Source: CAVUWL01 sp963700105 (GTDB lineage Bacteria; Actinomycetota; Thermoleophilia; Solirubrobacterales; 70-9). From it: a stretch of 64,000 bases of DNA. Where the stretch lies: contig CAVOWL010000004.1 of NCBI GenBank assembly GCA_963700105.1, positions 1,364,001-1,428,000 on the forward strand, given 5' to 3'. Made by a program: the position numbers and the translations under genes. Shown here piece by piece: positions 51,656 through 60,233 of this stretch. The notes under the pieces are model-generated. The model was not told the origin of the DNA. It made no database searches and saw only the letters and a list, made by a program, of their open reading frames with translations. Position 1 is the stretch's first letter; every line of letters starts with the position of its first letter.

Positions 51656-52828
51656 CTAGGCCGTCCTAACCCCGAGATGTAACGACAGTTCGGGCTCATC
51701 GCACGCTCGCCATCTTGCGGGCACCGAAGACAATATCCGCCGGAACCCGGCCCTTCGTCAATCGACCCGTATGGGCGCGGTCTGCGTTGTAGTAGCCCAG
51801 GTACTCCTGCAGGTCGCGGCGCAGCGCGGTGATCCGTGGTGCCAGTGAGCGCGCGAACGCAGGGCGCCAGCACTCCTCGAGGATTGTCAGCTGCACCCGC
51901 TCGACGCAGCCATTTGAGTTCGGTCGCCCGGCCTTGATCTTGCGTTGGGTGGCCCTGTGGGAGTTGAGGGCTTCACCGAAGTCCTTGCTGCGGAACTCCG
52001 AGCCGTTGTCAGTGGTGACCTCACCGAGTCTCCAGCCGGCCGCCTTCAACTCTGCGGCGACCAGGTGGGCCAGCTCGGCGGTGTGGCGGGCGGAGGGGTT
52101 GTGCTCGGTGGAGCGCAGATAGGCCCAGGTGTAGGCGGATGCCACGTCGATCGCGGTGTATTGCCAGATCACACCTTTGGAGCCGGCGAGGCGACCGACG
52201 AAAAAGCAGTCCATCTGCACCTTCTCACCAGGCTCAGAAGCTTCGATATGCAGCTCTTTAGGCGCCACTTCAGGCTTTCGCTCATAGGGATCAGCGTGGC
52301 GGGCGATCAGTGCTAGGCGCTTTGATCGGGTATTCAGGTTGAAGCGGCGCAGTACTCGCCACACGCCGTGCTCGGAGATACGGATACCGCCCCACTTGGG
52401 ACGAGCGAGCTCCGCGGAGATGCGCCGGGGTCCGAAGCCCGGGTGGCCCAGGGAGAAGGCGAGCACCCGGTGCTCGAGGTGGGGGCCGATCTGGTTGGGC
52501 ATGCGTGGGCGGCGGCGCTCCCTTACCCGCAACCCATCGAGGCCGTAGCGCTCCAGCTTGGGCTTCCAGGCGTAATAGGTCGACCTGGCGACCCCCATCG
52601 CCCGACAGGCTTCCGAGACGTTGCCGAGCTCCTGCGCCAGGGTGAACAATCGCAGCCGGAATCCGAACAGCACGTCATCCTCGGTCATCGCGTCCTCCGT
52701 GTTTCTTGGTTGGCACTTGGAAGCGTGCGAGGACGCGCAGACGCCCCGGCAATTGCCGGGGCGTCTGATCGAAGGCGTCGCTATCGAACCCGGAGGTGTC
52801 CGGGGTACTTGGGGTTAGTCCGTTCTAG
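51656..52828 (-). mobile_element. IS481-family insertion sequence
   Basis: About 1,170 bp. The transposase gene is flanked by imperfect inverted repeats: CTAGGCCGTCCTAACCCC at the left (from 51656) against CTAGAACGGACTAACCCC on the other strand at the right (to 52828), sharing CTAG, CG and CTAACCCC. I could not define a target duplication. The ends are approximate. Confidence 0.7.
51696..52688 (-). CDS. IS481-family transposase
   Basis: 330 aa single-frame integrase-type transposase. A helix-turn-helix (GNVSEACRAMGVARSTYYAWK) covers residues about 22-42, followed by a second HTH region (GFGPRRISAELAR). The rve/DDE domain has VQMDCFFVG (first Asp), VTTDNGSEFRSKDF (second Asp) and GRPNSNGCVERVQLTILEECW (Glu), all intact. 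Codon use and ORF are undamaged, so it may still be active. Confidence 0.93.
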   Translation of the reverse strand: MTEDDVLFGFRLRLFTLAQELGNVSEACRAMGVARSTYYAWKPKLERYGLDGLRVRERRRPRMPNQIGPHLEHRVLAFSLGHPGFGPRRISAELARPKWGGIRISEHGVWRVLRRFNLNTRSKRLALIARHADPYERKPEVAPKELHIEASEPGEKVQMDCFFVGRLAGSKGVIWQYTAIDVASAYTWAYLRSTEHNPSARHTAELAHLVAAELKAAGWRLGEVTTDNGSEFRSKDFGEALNSHRATQRKIKAGRPNSNGCVERVQLTILEECWRPAFARSLAPRITALRRDLQEYLGYYNADRAHTGRLTKGRVPADIVFGARKMASVR

Positions 52829-52904
52829 GCTTCTGGACTAGACTATACGGGTCCAACCCAGGCCGTGTAACTGCTGGGAGGAGAGCCAGGGCAGCGCAAA
52901 GCTG

Positions 52905-53093
52905 GTGCTCAGCCCGGTCATCCACAGAAAGCTCTCCCACGGCACCCGTTCTGAGGACGGCGAGCGCTTCGCCGAGCGAGCCCTTTCTGCTTCGGTCACC
53001 TGCCGCCTGCAGGGCCGCTCACTCTTCGCCTACCTGGCCGAGCTACTCGCTCCCCGATCCGCCATAAAAGCAGGAGAGGCTAAGCATCCGTAG
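52905..53093 (+). pseudogene. C-terminal fragment of an IS66-type transposase
   Basis: A 62-codon frame resembles the end of the intact IS66 transposase 2.4 kb away: PVIHRKLSHGTRSEDGERFAERALSASVTCRLQGRSLFAYLAELL compares with AVIYRKLSQGNRSAQGALATERLLSAAISCRLQRRSLFAYLVEV (both shortened here: IHRKLSHGTRS / IYRKLSQGNRS and CRLQGRSLFAYL / CRLQRRSLFAYL). Everything upstream of this piece is absent and replaced by the IS481 element. It comes from a third, more diverged IS66 copy. Confidence 0.82.
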
Positions 53094-53241
53094 GCCTCAC
53101 GTCGGAACGGTGGATAACCCCGGAAGCACGATGAGCGCTTGGCTTGGCGCGACCGTTGTGCAGGTTAATTGCAGTAGGAGTGGTCATCACGCGTTTGCTC
53201 TTTCCATCTGGGACGGGCAAGGACGGCTGAGAAGCGGACCG

Positions 53242-53871
53242 CTATGCCCGATGATTCTCGATGTTGAAGTAAATCCCCTCGGCCAACCCCTCTACAGTCG
53301 ATGTGGCCGCCTCGTCGCTGTAGACGGAGAACAGCTTGTTCCCCTCCAGCACCCAAGCAGTTGCTAGGTTCGCCCCAGTTGCGGTAGTGGCGCTCGTCGC
53401 AAAGGAGTGCTGGACCAACCTGCCAAACGCCGTTGAGGAGGAGAACGCTTGGACTGGCTCAGCCCCGGGGGGGAGGTTGGACCTTAGGTACTCAAACCGA
53501 TCGACTGATACGCCCTCCTGCACCGTCACTCCGAAGAACACCATGGATTTTGGCCAGGCGGAAGAAGGTGTGGGGTAAAAGGAGCACTCGGACCCAATTT
53601 TGTATTAGCTGTGAGCGCTGCCGAGGACAACAGTGTCGCTGCTGACCACCGGGGCCGTGACGGTTTCCCCCGCGATTCGGCGAACGTCCTTGGCGTCGAC
53701 AATCTTGGTGCACTCCCGCGAAGCTTTCGAGCCGTGAGCGATCGCCACTGGGGTATTCGCGGAGGCCACAGTAGCTGCACACAAACTCCACGCGACGACT
53801 CCAGTGGTAAGAATCGTTCGGCTTGAGCGGCGCAAGGGACTGGGAGATAAACCGGCAGGCCCGTTCCTCAT
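53242..53871 (-). pseudogene. Secreted protein gene interrupted by one in-frame TAA
   Basis: Start ATG at 53869-53871 behind GAGGAG. The chain has a signal peptide (RTILTTGVVAWSLCAATVASA), then ECTKIVDAKDVRRIAGE, and continues VVLGSAHS-stop-YKIGSECSFYPTPSSAW in the same frame to a TAA-free end at 53242 (NIENHRA). Removing the single TAA at 53605-53607 gives a continuous protein of about 209 aa with paired cysteines, similar in style to DUF3558-type secreted proteins. A CAA to TAA change would explain it. Readthrough cannot be excluded. Confidence 0.7.
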
Positions 53872-54080
53872 GGGCGGCTCCTCTATGGCGATGCTCGAGC
53901 CGATGATTGCCCCCTTGGCCGAGCCGGACAAGAAGACACGCTACCAAAGGCGAGACTTTCAATCCCGGGGCAATGCGCATGACAGTGCTAAAGGAAATCT
54001 GCGATGCTGAGTAGCAGGTCGCCTTTTGAATAGGCGATGACATGAGGCCGCTCTGACACGAGCGCACTCAGGGGGGTCGA

Positions 54081-55019
54081 TTGGTGCAGCGAATCTGGTG
54101 GATCGTGGCGTTGGCTGCGTCGGTGGCCGCCCTCATAGCGATTCCGGCGCAGGCAGGCTCCCCGAACATCACGGGAACCTGGAGCTGCTGCGGGAGCGGC
54201 GGGGCGGGGGCCCAAAGCTTTGTCATCTCATCCGGGACCGGCTCCATTGAAGGTGTGGCGGAGGGCACCGAAGGCTCCGTATTCGCAACGATCAGCGGCA
54301 GTCTTACCGGCAACCACGTCCAGATCGTCACCACCTACAACCAATTTGATCCAGGCTATGTGGCGACGTTCGATGGGACAGTCGCGGCTAGTGGAAACGA
54401 AATGTCTGGCACCTGGGAAAGCAACGAGAGTCAATCAGGTACCTGGACAGCCACCCGCCTCGGGGAGGGCTCGCCGTCATATGACCAGGAGGTCGACGCC
54501 GAGACGGTCAGTGGGAAGGTGCTGATCAAGCCGAAGGGCGCGAGTCAGTTTCAGCTTCTGAGCGGCGAGGAGCAGATCCCAATCGGCTCGACCGTGGATA
54601 CGGACAAGGGTCGGATGCAACTGAGCACTGCGACGGGGCCAAATGAGACAAAAGCCCAGACCGCCGAATTCTACGACGGCACTTTCACGGTGCTCCAACC
54701 CGCTCACGGCCCCCCGACCACCGAGCTCGACCTCGAGGGTCTTCAGCCCAGCGCATGCCACCGTGGCCACAATGCAGCCCGCAGGCTCACCCGGAGCAAC
54801 GCCAGCCACAACGGTCTATGGGGCAATGGGCATGGGGACTACATGACCAAGGGACATGCTGGATCGGCCACCGTACGCGGGACGATCTGGCTTACAGAAG
54901 AACGTTGCGACGGGACGTTTTTCGAGGCAAAGCGCGACACCGTGGTGGTCCACGACTTCACCCGCCATCGCACCGTGACCCTACACATGGGTCAGCATTA
55001 CCTGGCGCCAGCACCCTGA
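54081..55019 (+). CDS. Secreted protein with FecR-like domain, partner of the CHASE2 cyclase
   Basis: 312 aa. Signal peptide residues 1-25 (WWIVALAASVAALIAIPAQA). Residues 28-130 are a beta-rich repeat-like unit (ITGTWSCCGSG...GTWESNESQSGTWTA). Residues about 140-215 look FecR-like: VSGKVLIKPKGASQFQLLSG, PIGSTVDTDKGRMQLSTA and EFYDGTFTVLQ. The C-terminal part has a HGDYMTKGHAGSATVRGTIW segment. Its TGA overlaps the cyclase ATG, so the two are made together. FecR-domain proteins next to CHASE2 cyclases are known elsewhere; the extracellular domain could feed a signal to the CHASE2 sensor. Confidence 0.8.
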   Translation: MVQRIWWIVALAASVAALIAIPAQAGSPNITGTWSCCGSGGAGAQSFVISSGTGSIEGVAEGTEGSVFATISGSLTGNHVQIVTTYNQFDPGYVATFDGTVAASGNEMSGTWESNESQSGTWTATRLGEGSPSYDQEVDAETVSGKVLIKPKGASQFQLLSGEEQIPIGSTVDTDKGRMQLSTATGPNETKAQTAEFYDGTFTVLQPAHGPPTTELDLEGLQPSACHRGHNAARRLTRSNASHNGLWGNGHGDYMTKGHAGSATVRGTIWLTEERCDGTFFEAKRDTVVVHDFTRHRTVTLHMGQHYLAPAP

Positions 55020-56794
55020 TGAGAGCACGCCGCCTGCGACGGCGACGGATCATGGCTCTGGGCGCCGTCGCGCTCGGCGCGGCATCCCTCGGCCTGCTCG
55101 CCTACGGGGCCCATCTGCTGCGCTTGCAGGAATTGGGCACGATCGACACGCGCTTTTCGATCAGGGGCACTCAGCCGGCGCCGAAGGAACTCGCCGTCGT
55201 GCAGGTCGACGATACGACCTTCAACCAGCTCGGCCTGCAGTGGCCCTTCCCGCGCCATATTCACGGCGAGCTGATCGACAGGCTGCGCGATGACGGTGCC
55301 CAGGTCATCGCCTACGACGTCCAGTTCACCGAGGCCACCATCCCTCGTGAAGACAACGCCCTGATCACGGCCGTTGGCCGGGATCGCGGTCACATCGTCC
55401 TCTCGACCACCGAAGTCAACTCTCACGGGGAATCCGGCATCTTCGGAGGAGAACAGGTTGTGCGCAGCGTTGGGGCACGCGCGGGCAACACGGTGATCCA
55501 ACCCGATCCCGACGGGGTGCTACGGAAATTCCCCTTCTCATTCAACGGGCTGGACAGCTTCGCCGTGGCGGCAGTTGAAACCGCCACCGGCCACAGGGTC
55601 TCCTCCGCCCCCCTCGCGGGCGGACACTCCGCCTGGATCGACTATCGCGGCCCGCCAGGCACCTTCCCCACCTATTCCTTCTCGAAAGTTCTACGGGGGC
55701 AGGTTCCGGCGGGGGCCTTCCGCGGCAAGATCGTCGTGATCGGCGCCGGGGCTCCTTCGTTGGGAGATACCCACGTAACCCCAACAACCGGCGGTGAGGT
55801 GATGTCGGGCCCTGAAGTCCAGGCAAACGCGATCTGGACGGTTGGGCACGGTTTCCCGCTTCGTTCCTCATCGGCTGCTCTCGATGCGCTGCTGATCTTG
55901 CTGATGGCGATCGCCCCGGCGCTACTCAGCTGGCGCTTCCGGGCCTTCGCAGCCGTTGGCGGCGCAGTTGGCTTGGGTGCCGCCTACGTTGTGATTGCCC
56001 AGCTCGCCTTCAATAGTGGGCGCATCCTGCCCGTTATCTATCCACTTGGTGCCCTGGCCGTCTCGGCGATCGGGGCGCTGGTCGTGACGACGATGATCAC
56101 GGCCTTTGAGCGCCAGTGGGTTCACGACACCTTCTCGCGCTTCGTGCCTGAGGCCGTGGTCGAAGATGTTCTGGCGCGGACCGATGAGAATCACCGACTT
56201 GGTGGAGTCCGCCGGGTCGCAACTGTGCTCTTCAGCGACCTGCGCGGCTTCACCACATTCTCGGAGTCACTGGAGCCCGACCAGGTCGTTGAGTGCCTCA
56301 ACCGTTACATGACGGAGATGAGCGAGGCGATCATGGACCACGGCGGGACACTGGTCACCTACATGGGCGACGGGATCATGGCTGTCTTCGGAGCCCCAAT
56401 CGAGCAGGTCGACCACGCCGATCGGGCATTGGCAGCCACCCGCGAGATGCTCCTCGAGCGCCTGCCGCGCTTCAACGAGTGGATGCGAGCCCGCGGCCTA
56501 GGCGATGGGTTTCAGATGGGCGTCGGCCTAAACAGCGGTGAGATCATGTGCGGACAGGTCGGGTCGGAGCGGCGCATGGAGTACACGGCGATCGGCGACA
56601 CAGTCAACACCGCGGCGCGCCTTGAGGGAATGACCAAGGAAACGCCCCACTTGGTGTTCGTCGCCGAGTCGACCAAGGATTTGCTTCGAGGGGAAACCAG
56701 CGGTCTGACCTACGTCGATGAGTTCTCGGTCCGTGGGCGTGAGGCGACTATCCGAGTCTGGACCTTGATCTCAGATACAGTCTCGGCGTTCTGA
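55019..56794 (+). CDS. CHASE2-domain adenylate/guanylate cyclase
   Basis: 591 aa. One N-terminal helix (residues 12-33), an extracytoplasmic CHASE2 sensor (about 40-285; RGTQPAPKELAVVQVDD, AQVIAYDVQFTE, GKIVVIGAGA), three more helices (about 290-365), then a class III cyclase domain. Both metal aspartates are present (LFSDLRGFTTFSESL and YMGDGIMAVFGAP), as are NTAARLEG residues of the transition state. The position usually filled by the adenine-selecting lysine (before YMGDG) reads Thr in LVTYMGDG, so the nucleotide specificity is uncertain. Start ATG overlaps the preceding stop. Confidence 0.92.
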   Translation: MRARRLRRRRIMALGAVALGAASLGLLAYGAHLLRLQELGTIDTRFSIRGTQPAPKELAVVQVDDTTFNQLGLQWPFPRHIHGELIDRLRDDGAQVIAYDVQFTEATIPREDNALITAVGRDRGHIVLSTTEVNSHGESGIFGGEQVVRSVGARAGNTVIQPDPDGVLRKFPFSFNGLDSFAVAAVETATGHRVSSAPLAGGHSAWIDYRGPPGTFPTYSFSKVLRGQVPAGAFRGKIVVIGAGAPSLGDTHVTPTTGGEVMSGPEVQANAIWTVGHGFPLRSSSAALDALLILLMAIAPALLSWRFRAFAAVGGAVGLGAAYVVIAQLAFNSGRILPVIYPLGALAVSAIGALVVTTMITAFERQWVHDTFSRFVPEAVVEDVLARTDENHRLGGVRRVATVLFSDLRGFTTFSESLEPDQVVECLNRYMTEMSEAIMDHGGTLVTYMGDGIMAVFGAPIEQVDHADRALAATREMLLERLPRFNEWMRARGLGDGFQMGVGLNSGEIMCGQVGSERRMEYTAIGDTVNTAARLEGMTKETPHLVFVAESTKDLLRGETSGLTYVDEFSVRGREATIRVWTLISDTVSAF

Positions 56795-56994
56795 GGGCCC
56801 GATGGACTGGATGAGGCCTATCCCCGTGTGTTGTACGAGCCGCGATCTCTCAGTGATGCCAAGTGCGTAATGTGCAAAATTCCAAACACTGAGCTCGGCC
56901 CTAGGCCGGAGACACGACTCAGGTCGCCCTGGTCATTAGCTAGCGACAAACCACCTCCTTAGCCGCCTACCGACCTGCCAAAATCCCGGGCTCG

Positions 56995-57456
56995 ATGCCA
57001 CCCACGGTGCGCGCCGCCACCTCTGTCGACGTATCCAAGCTCGCGGGATTAGATCGGCAGACATTTGGCGTGCACGCTTATTCACCCAGCACGATCCGCC
57101 AGCTCGTGGAGGTCTTCGCAGGGCTCGTCCTACTGGCTGAGGATCGGGAAAGCATCCCGCGAGCGTATGCATTCGGTGCGCTCGCCTCCGCCGCTGAGAC
57201 CGGCTGGATACTCGCGCTTGGCGTCGAGCGGGAGTGTCGGCGGCATGGATTCGGGCGGGCCACCGTCGAGGAGCTGGTTCAGCGAATTGCTGTCCTCGGA
57301 GCGCTTCGCGTCCGTCTGACCTGCGCCCCGAGCGCTCATGACGCACTCGCCTTCTATGCGAACCTCGGCTTCGCAGTAGTCGAGCGCGTCGACGACTATC
57401 TCGGACCCGGGCGTGACCGCCTGGTGCTTGAGCGCAGGCTCACCTCTGGAGCATAA
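56995..57456 (+). CDS. GNAT family N-acetyltransferase
   Basis: 153 aa. The acetyl-CoA loop is RECRRHGFGRATVEEL (R/QxxGxG/A type, quoted as RRHGFGRA), with a later AHDALAFYANLGFAVVERVDDYLG typical of RimI-like proteins. The N-terminus VRAATSVDVSKLAGLDRQTF fits the first strand and helix. Converges on the Mur-ligase gene with a 17-bp overlap. The substrate is unknown; an amino group on a peptide or sugar made by the neighbouring enzymes is possible. Confidence 0.85.
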   Translation: MPPTVRAATSVDVSKLAGLDRQTFGVHAYSPSTIRQLVEVFAGLVLLAEDRESIPRAYAFGALASAAETGWILALGVERECRRHGFGRATVEELVQRIAVLGALRVRLTCAPSAHDALAFYANLGFAVVERVDDYLGPGRDRLVLERRLTSGA

Positions 57457-58915
57457 GCTCGGGCGCCATCGAGATCAGCTCTTCCCGCGCCACGCAACGA
57501 TCATCGAAGGCGCTGCCGCCACCGGATCTGTCGGCCAGCAGCGTCGGCATCGCGCCGCGGCCCATAATGATCACGATGTCACCGGGGAGAGCCCCCGCGA
57601 GCGCTCGACGGATCGCACTGCGACGGTCTGTCACAACCTCCGGCATTTGTCTATCCTCGCGCCAGCCCGCCAGGAGCGCGGCGATTACCTGCTCCGGGGG
57701 CTCACCGCGCCCATTTCCCTCTGTGATTACAACGCGATCGGCAAGTTCGCTGGCTGCCGCGCCGAGTGGGCGTCGCTTGCCCGGATTATTGGCGCCACCC
57801 GCACAGAGAACCAGATGAACCGCGGTGTTGCGAGCGGCAACTACTTGTCGCGCCGTCAACAGCGTCTGGCGTAGCCCGGCGACCGTGTGGGCGAAGTCGA
57901 CGACCACATCGAAGGGTTGATCGCAGCCCACGCGCTCCCAACGCCCGGGAACCCCGGGCATGTTCTTCAGCGCCGGCAGTGAGTCGCCGCGCGCCATGCC
58001 GAGTAGGTCACATGCCGCAAGCGCCGCGGCGATGTTCTCTGCGTTGTGCCATCCGGGCAGCCGAGTCGAGAGCCGCAGCACGCCGTCAGACGGCGTCCCT
58101 AGGCACAGCCGCGCGCCTGCCGCGTCCCATGTGGCATTGAGCACGCGGTACTGAGCATGCTTAGTGGACCCGAAAGTCGCGACGGTGGCGCCCGCGGCGC
58201 GCAGATCTTGCGCGAGCTCGCGCCCGAACGTGCTGTCGACGTTGACCGCGGCAAGGGGCACCGTCCGAGCGCCCCCGATAAAAAGTCGTCGCTTTGCCGC
58301 ACCGTAGTCGCTCATCGTGTGATGGCGATGCAGGTGCTCGGCGGTCAGGTTGGTCAGCACTGCCAACTCCGAAAACGGCTGGGCACAGAACTCGAGCTGA
58401 TAGCTGGAGGCCTCGATTACTGCCGGGCCGCCCTCGGCAGCCAACGAGCTGAGCGGGGATCCGAAATCTGTATTTCCGGCCACCGGAAGCGGGCCGCCTT
58501 CTCCGCCAAGTGCGTGCGCGAGGAGCGCGCAGACGGTTGACTTGCCGTCCGTGCCTGTCACGGCGATCAGCTGCCGGCGGCTCAGCCTGTGTCCGAGCTC
58601 GAGCTCATCTAGCACAGGCACGCCGCGCGCTAGCGCGTCTCGCACTGCCTCGCACTCAGCGGGCACACCGGGACTCTTTACTACCGTTCCGGGGGTGGGT
58701 CCCCGGACCAGCTCCCGACGCCACGGGCCGAGCTCGACCTCCACCCCGCAGCCCGCGAGGCGCGCGCAGCGGCGCCTCGTTTCTGACCCGTCGTGAACGT
58801 CCCAAACCCGGATTTTCGATGTCGGCACACGGGCGGCAAGGGCCTCAGCCGCACTGACCCCGGCACGACCGCAGCCAAGTACCAGATACGGGACCGGCGG
58901 CAGTAGATCGCTCAT
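57440..58915 (-). CDS. Mur ligase, MurD-like N-terminus with MurE-like C-terminus
   Basis: 491 aa; ATG at 58913-58915. Residues 1-110 form a MurD-like Rossmann domain (YLVLGCGRAGVSAAEALAA, SPGVP). The ATPase domain has the P-loop AVTGTDGKSTVCALL and the MurD-type EASSYQLEF and NLTAEHLHRHHTMSDYGAAKRRLF (quoted in parts). The C-terminal domain instead follows MurE (FAHTVAGLRQTLLTAR; CAGGANNPGKRRPLGAAASELADRVVITEG). The MurE amino-acid-selecting DNPR motif is replaced by EGNGRGE, so the amino acid added is not the usual diaminopimelate or lysine. Last gene of the GT/MurF-like/Mur operon. Confidence 0.88.
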   Translation of the reverse strand: MSDLLPPVPYLVLGCGRAGVSAAEALAARVPTSKIRVWDVHDGSETRRRCARLAGCGVEVELGPWRRELVRGPTPGTVVKSPGVPAECEAVRDALARGVPVLDELELGHRLSRRQLIAVTGTDGKSTVCALLAHALGGEGGPLPVAGNTDFGSPLSSLAAEGGPAVIEASSYQLEFCAQPFSELAVLTNLTAEHLHRHHTMSDYGAAKRRLFIGGARTVPLAAVNVDSTFGRELAQDLRAAGATVATFGSTKHAQYRVLNATWDAAGARLCLGTPSDGVLRLSTRLPGWHNAENIAAALAACDLLGMARGDSLPALKNMPGVPGRWERVGCDQPFDVVVDFAHTVAGLRQTLLTARQVVAARNTAVHLVLCAGGANNPGKRRPLGAAASELADRVVITEGNGRGEPPEQVIAALLAGWREDRQMPEVVTDRRSAIRRALAGALPGDIVIIMGRGAMPTLLADRSGGGSAFDDRCVAREELISMAPELMLQR

Positions 58916-58922
58916 TGGCGTC

Positions 58923-60233
58923 TCACGCCGCAATCTTCTCAAGCTGGGTTCTTCTCGCACCCTTGACGAGCACCCGATCACCATCGCGAGCGATCCTCCC
59001 CAGTAGGACTCGCGCCTGCTCTGGCGTATCGACTAAGTAGGACTCACCGGGGTATCCGTCCAAGTACTGGCGCGCTGCATCGGCCACCGCGATGATTGCG
59101 TCGATTCCCAAGCGCGCGGCTTCTGCCCCGGCAGTGCGGTGATATCGCCTCGCCTCGCGGCCAAGCTCCTCAAAGGCGCCCAAAACGACGAGCCGACGAC
59201 GAGCTGGTTCGGAGGCGAAGGCCTCAAGCGCGGCGCGCAGGGCCTGGGGACTGTTGTTGAAACAGTCGAGCACTATCTCCGCCTTACCGAGACGCCCGAG
59301 CTGCCAGCGCAGCGGCGGTAAACCGATATCAGGCTCTCGGGGCAGCCGCATCCCCAGTGCGCTCACAAGGGCAACTGCAGCGACCAGATTGCCAAGATTG
59401 TGTGGCTGGGAGAACCCCAACCGCACGGCAATGGTCGTGCCCGCGCAATCGATCGATGCAACCCCATCCACGACGCTCAGTAGTTGGAAGTCTCCCCCTC
59501 GGCCGTGGCGGATTGTCATCAGATCGTTGCGCAGATAGGGCTCGAGCAGCGGCTCCTCAGCGGGCACGATGCAAGGCGCCCCAGGCGGCAACGCGGCCAG
59601 CAACTCTGCCTTATTGCGGGCAACGTCAGCCAGCGAACCCGCGGTCTGGAGGTGAACTGGAGCGATGTTGGTGATCACTGCCGCCGTGGGCTTCAGCAGG
59701 GCGGCCTTCTCGGCGATGTGGCCGCGGGCCTGCATTGATAGCTCGACCACCAGCGCGCGCGCCCTATCGGGGAGGCCGGCGATCGTGGCGGCAACGCCGA
59801 GATGGGTGTTGAACCCATCTCGTGTGGCATGCACGGCCAGCAACGGGTTAAGAAGTGACGCAACCATCTCAGTAGTAGTCGTCTTGCCGCTGGATCCCGT
59901 AATTGCGATCGCGTGGCCGGCGAACTCCTGGCGCCTAGCTCGTGCGATCGAGCGCAGAGCCTCCCGCGGGTCTTCGACCGCGACCGCGACCGCGACTCGA
60001 CCGGCCTGCTCGAGCTGCGACGCCTCCGCGATGACACCGTCGGCACCTCGTTTAATCGCATCAGCGATGAATTCGCGGCCATGGGTTCGCGAGCCAGGCA
60101 GTGCGACGAACACATCCCCGCTGCGCAGCAGCCGACTGTCGACGCAGACCTGGCCCCGCGCCACGGCTCTCCTGCCCCGGCTGATCAGGCGCCCATTTGC
60201 CACCGTGGCAAGCCAGGTTGCATCATGCTTCAC
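58923..60233 (-). CDS. MurF-like peptide ligase
   Basis: 436 aa from a GTG at 60231-60233 with GGAGG ten bases upstream; it overlaps the glycosyltransferase end by 11 bp. Domain 1 (about 20-90) has VCVDSRLLRSGDVFVALPGSRTHG (quoted as DSRLLRSGDVFVALPG), domain 2 the P-loop AITGSSGKTTTTEMVASLL and NIAPVHLQTAGSLADVARNKAELL (quoted as NIAPVHLQT). Domain 3 has DCFNNSPQALRAALEAF in place of the MurF DxYNANP, and VVLGAFEELG. These changes suggest an altered acceptor or dipeptide. It lies outside any cell-division cluster. Confidence 0.88.
   Translation of the reverse strand: MKHDATWLATVANGRLISRGRRAVARGQVCVDSRLLRSGDVFVALPGSRTHGREFIADAIKRGADGVIAEASQLEQAGRVAVAVAVEDPREALRSIARARRQEFAGHAIAITGSSGKTTTTEMVASLLNPLLAVHATRDGFNTHLGVAATIAGLPDRARALVVELSMQARGHIAEKAALLKPTAAVITNIAPVHLQTAGSLADVARNKAELLAALPPGAPCIVPAEEPLLEPYLRNDLMTIRHGRGGDFQLLSVVDGVASIDCAGTTIAVRLGFSQPHNLGNLVAAVALVSALGMRLPREPDIGLPPLRWQLGRLGKAEIVLDCFNNSPQALRAALEAFASEPARRRLVVLGAFEELGREARRYHRTAGAEAARLGIDAIIAVADAARQYLDGYPGESYLVDTPEQARVLLGRIARDGDRVLVKGARRTQLEKIAA

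Noticed and set aside
53110..53367. 85-codon + strand frame beside the interrupted secreted-protein gene
   Set aside because: Antisense to the better supported minus-strand gene, which has a signal peptide and ribosome site.
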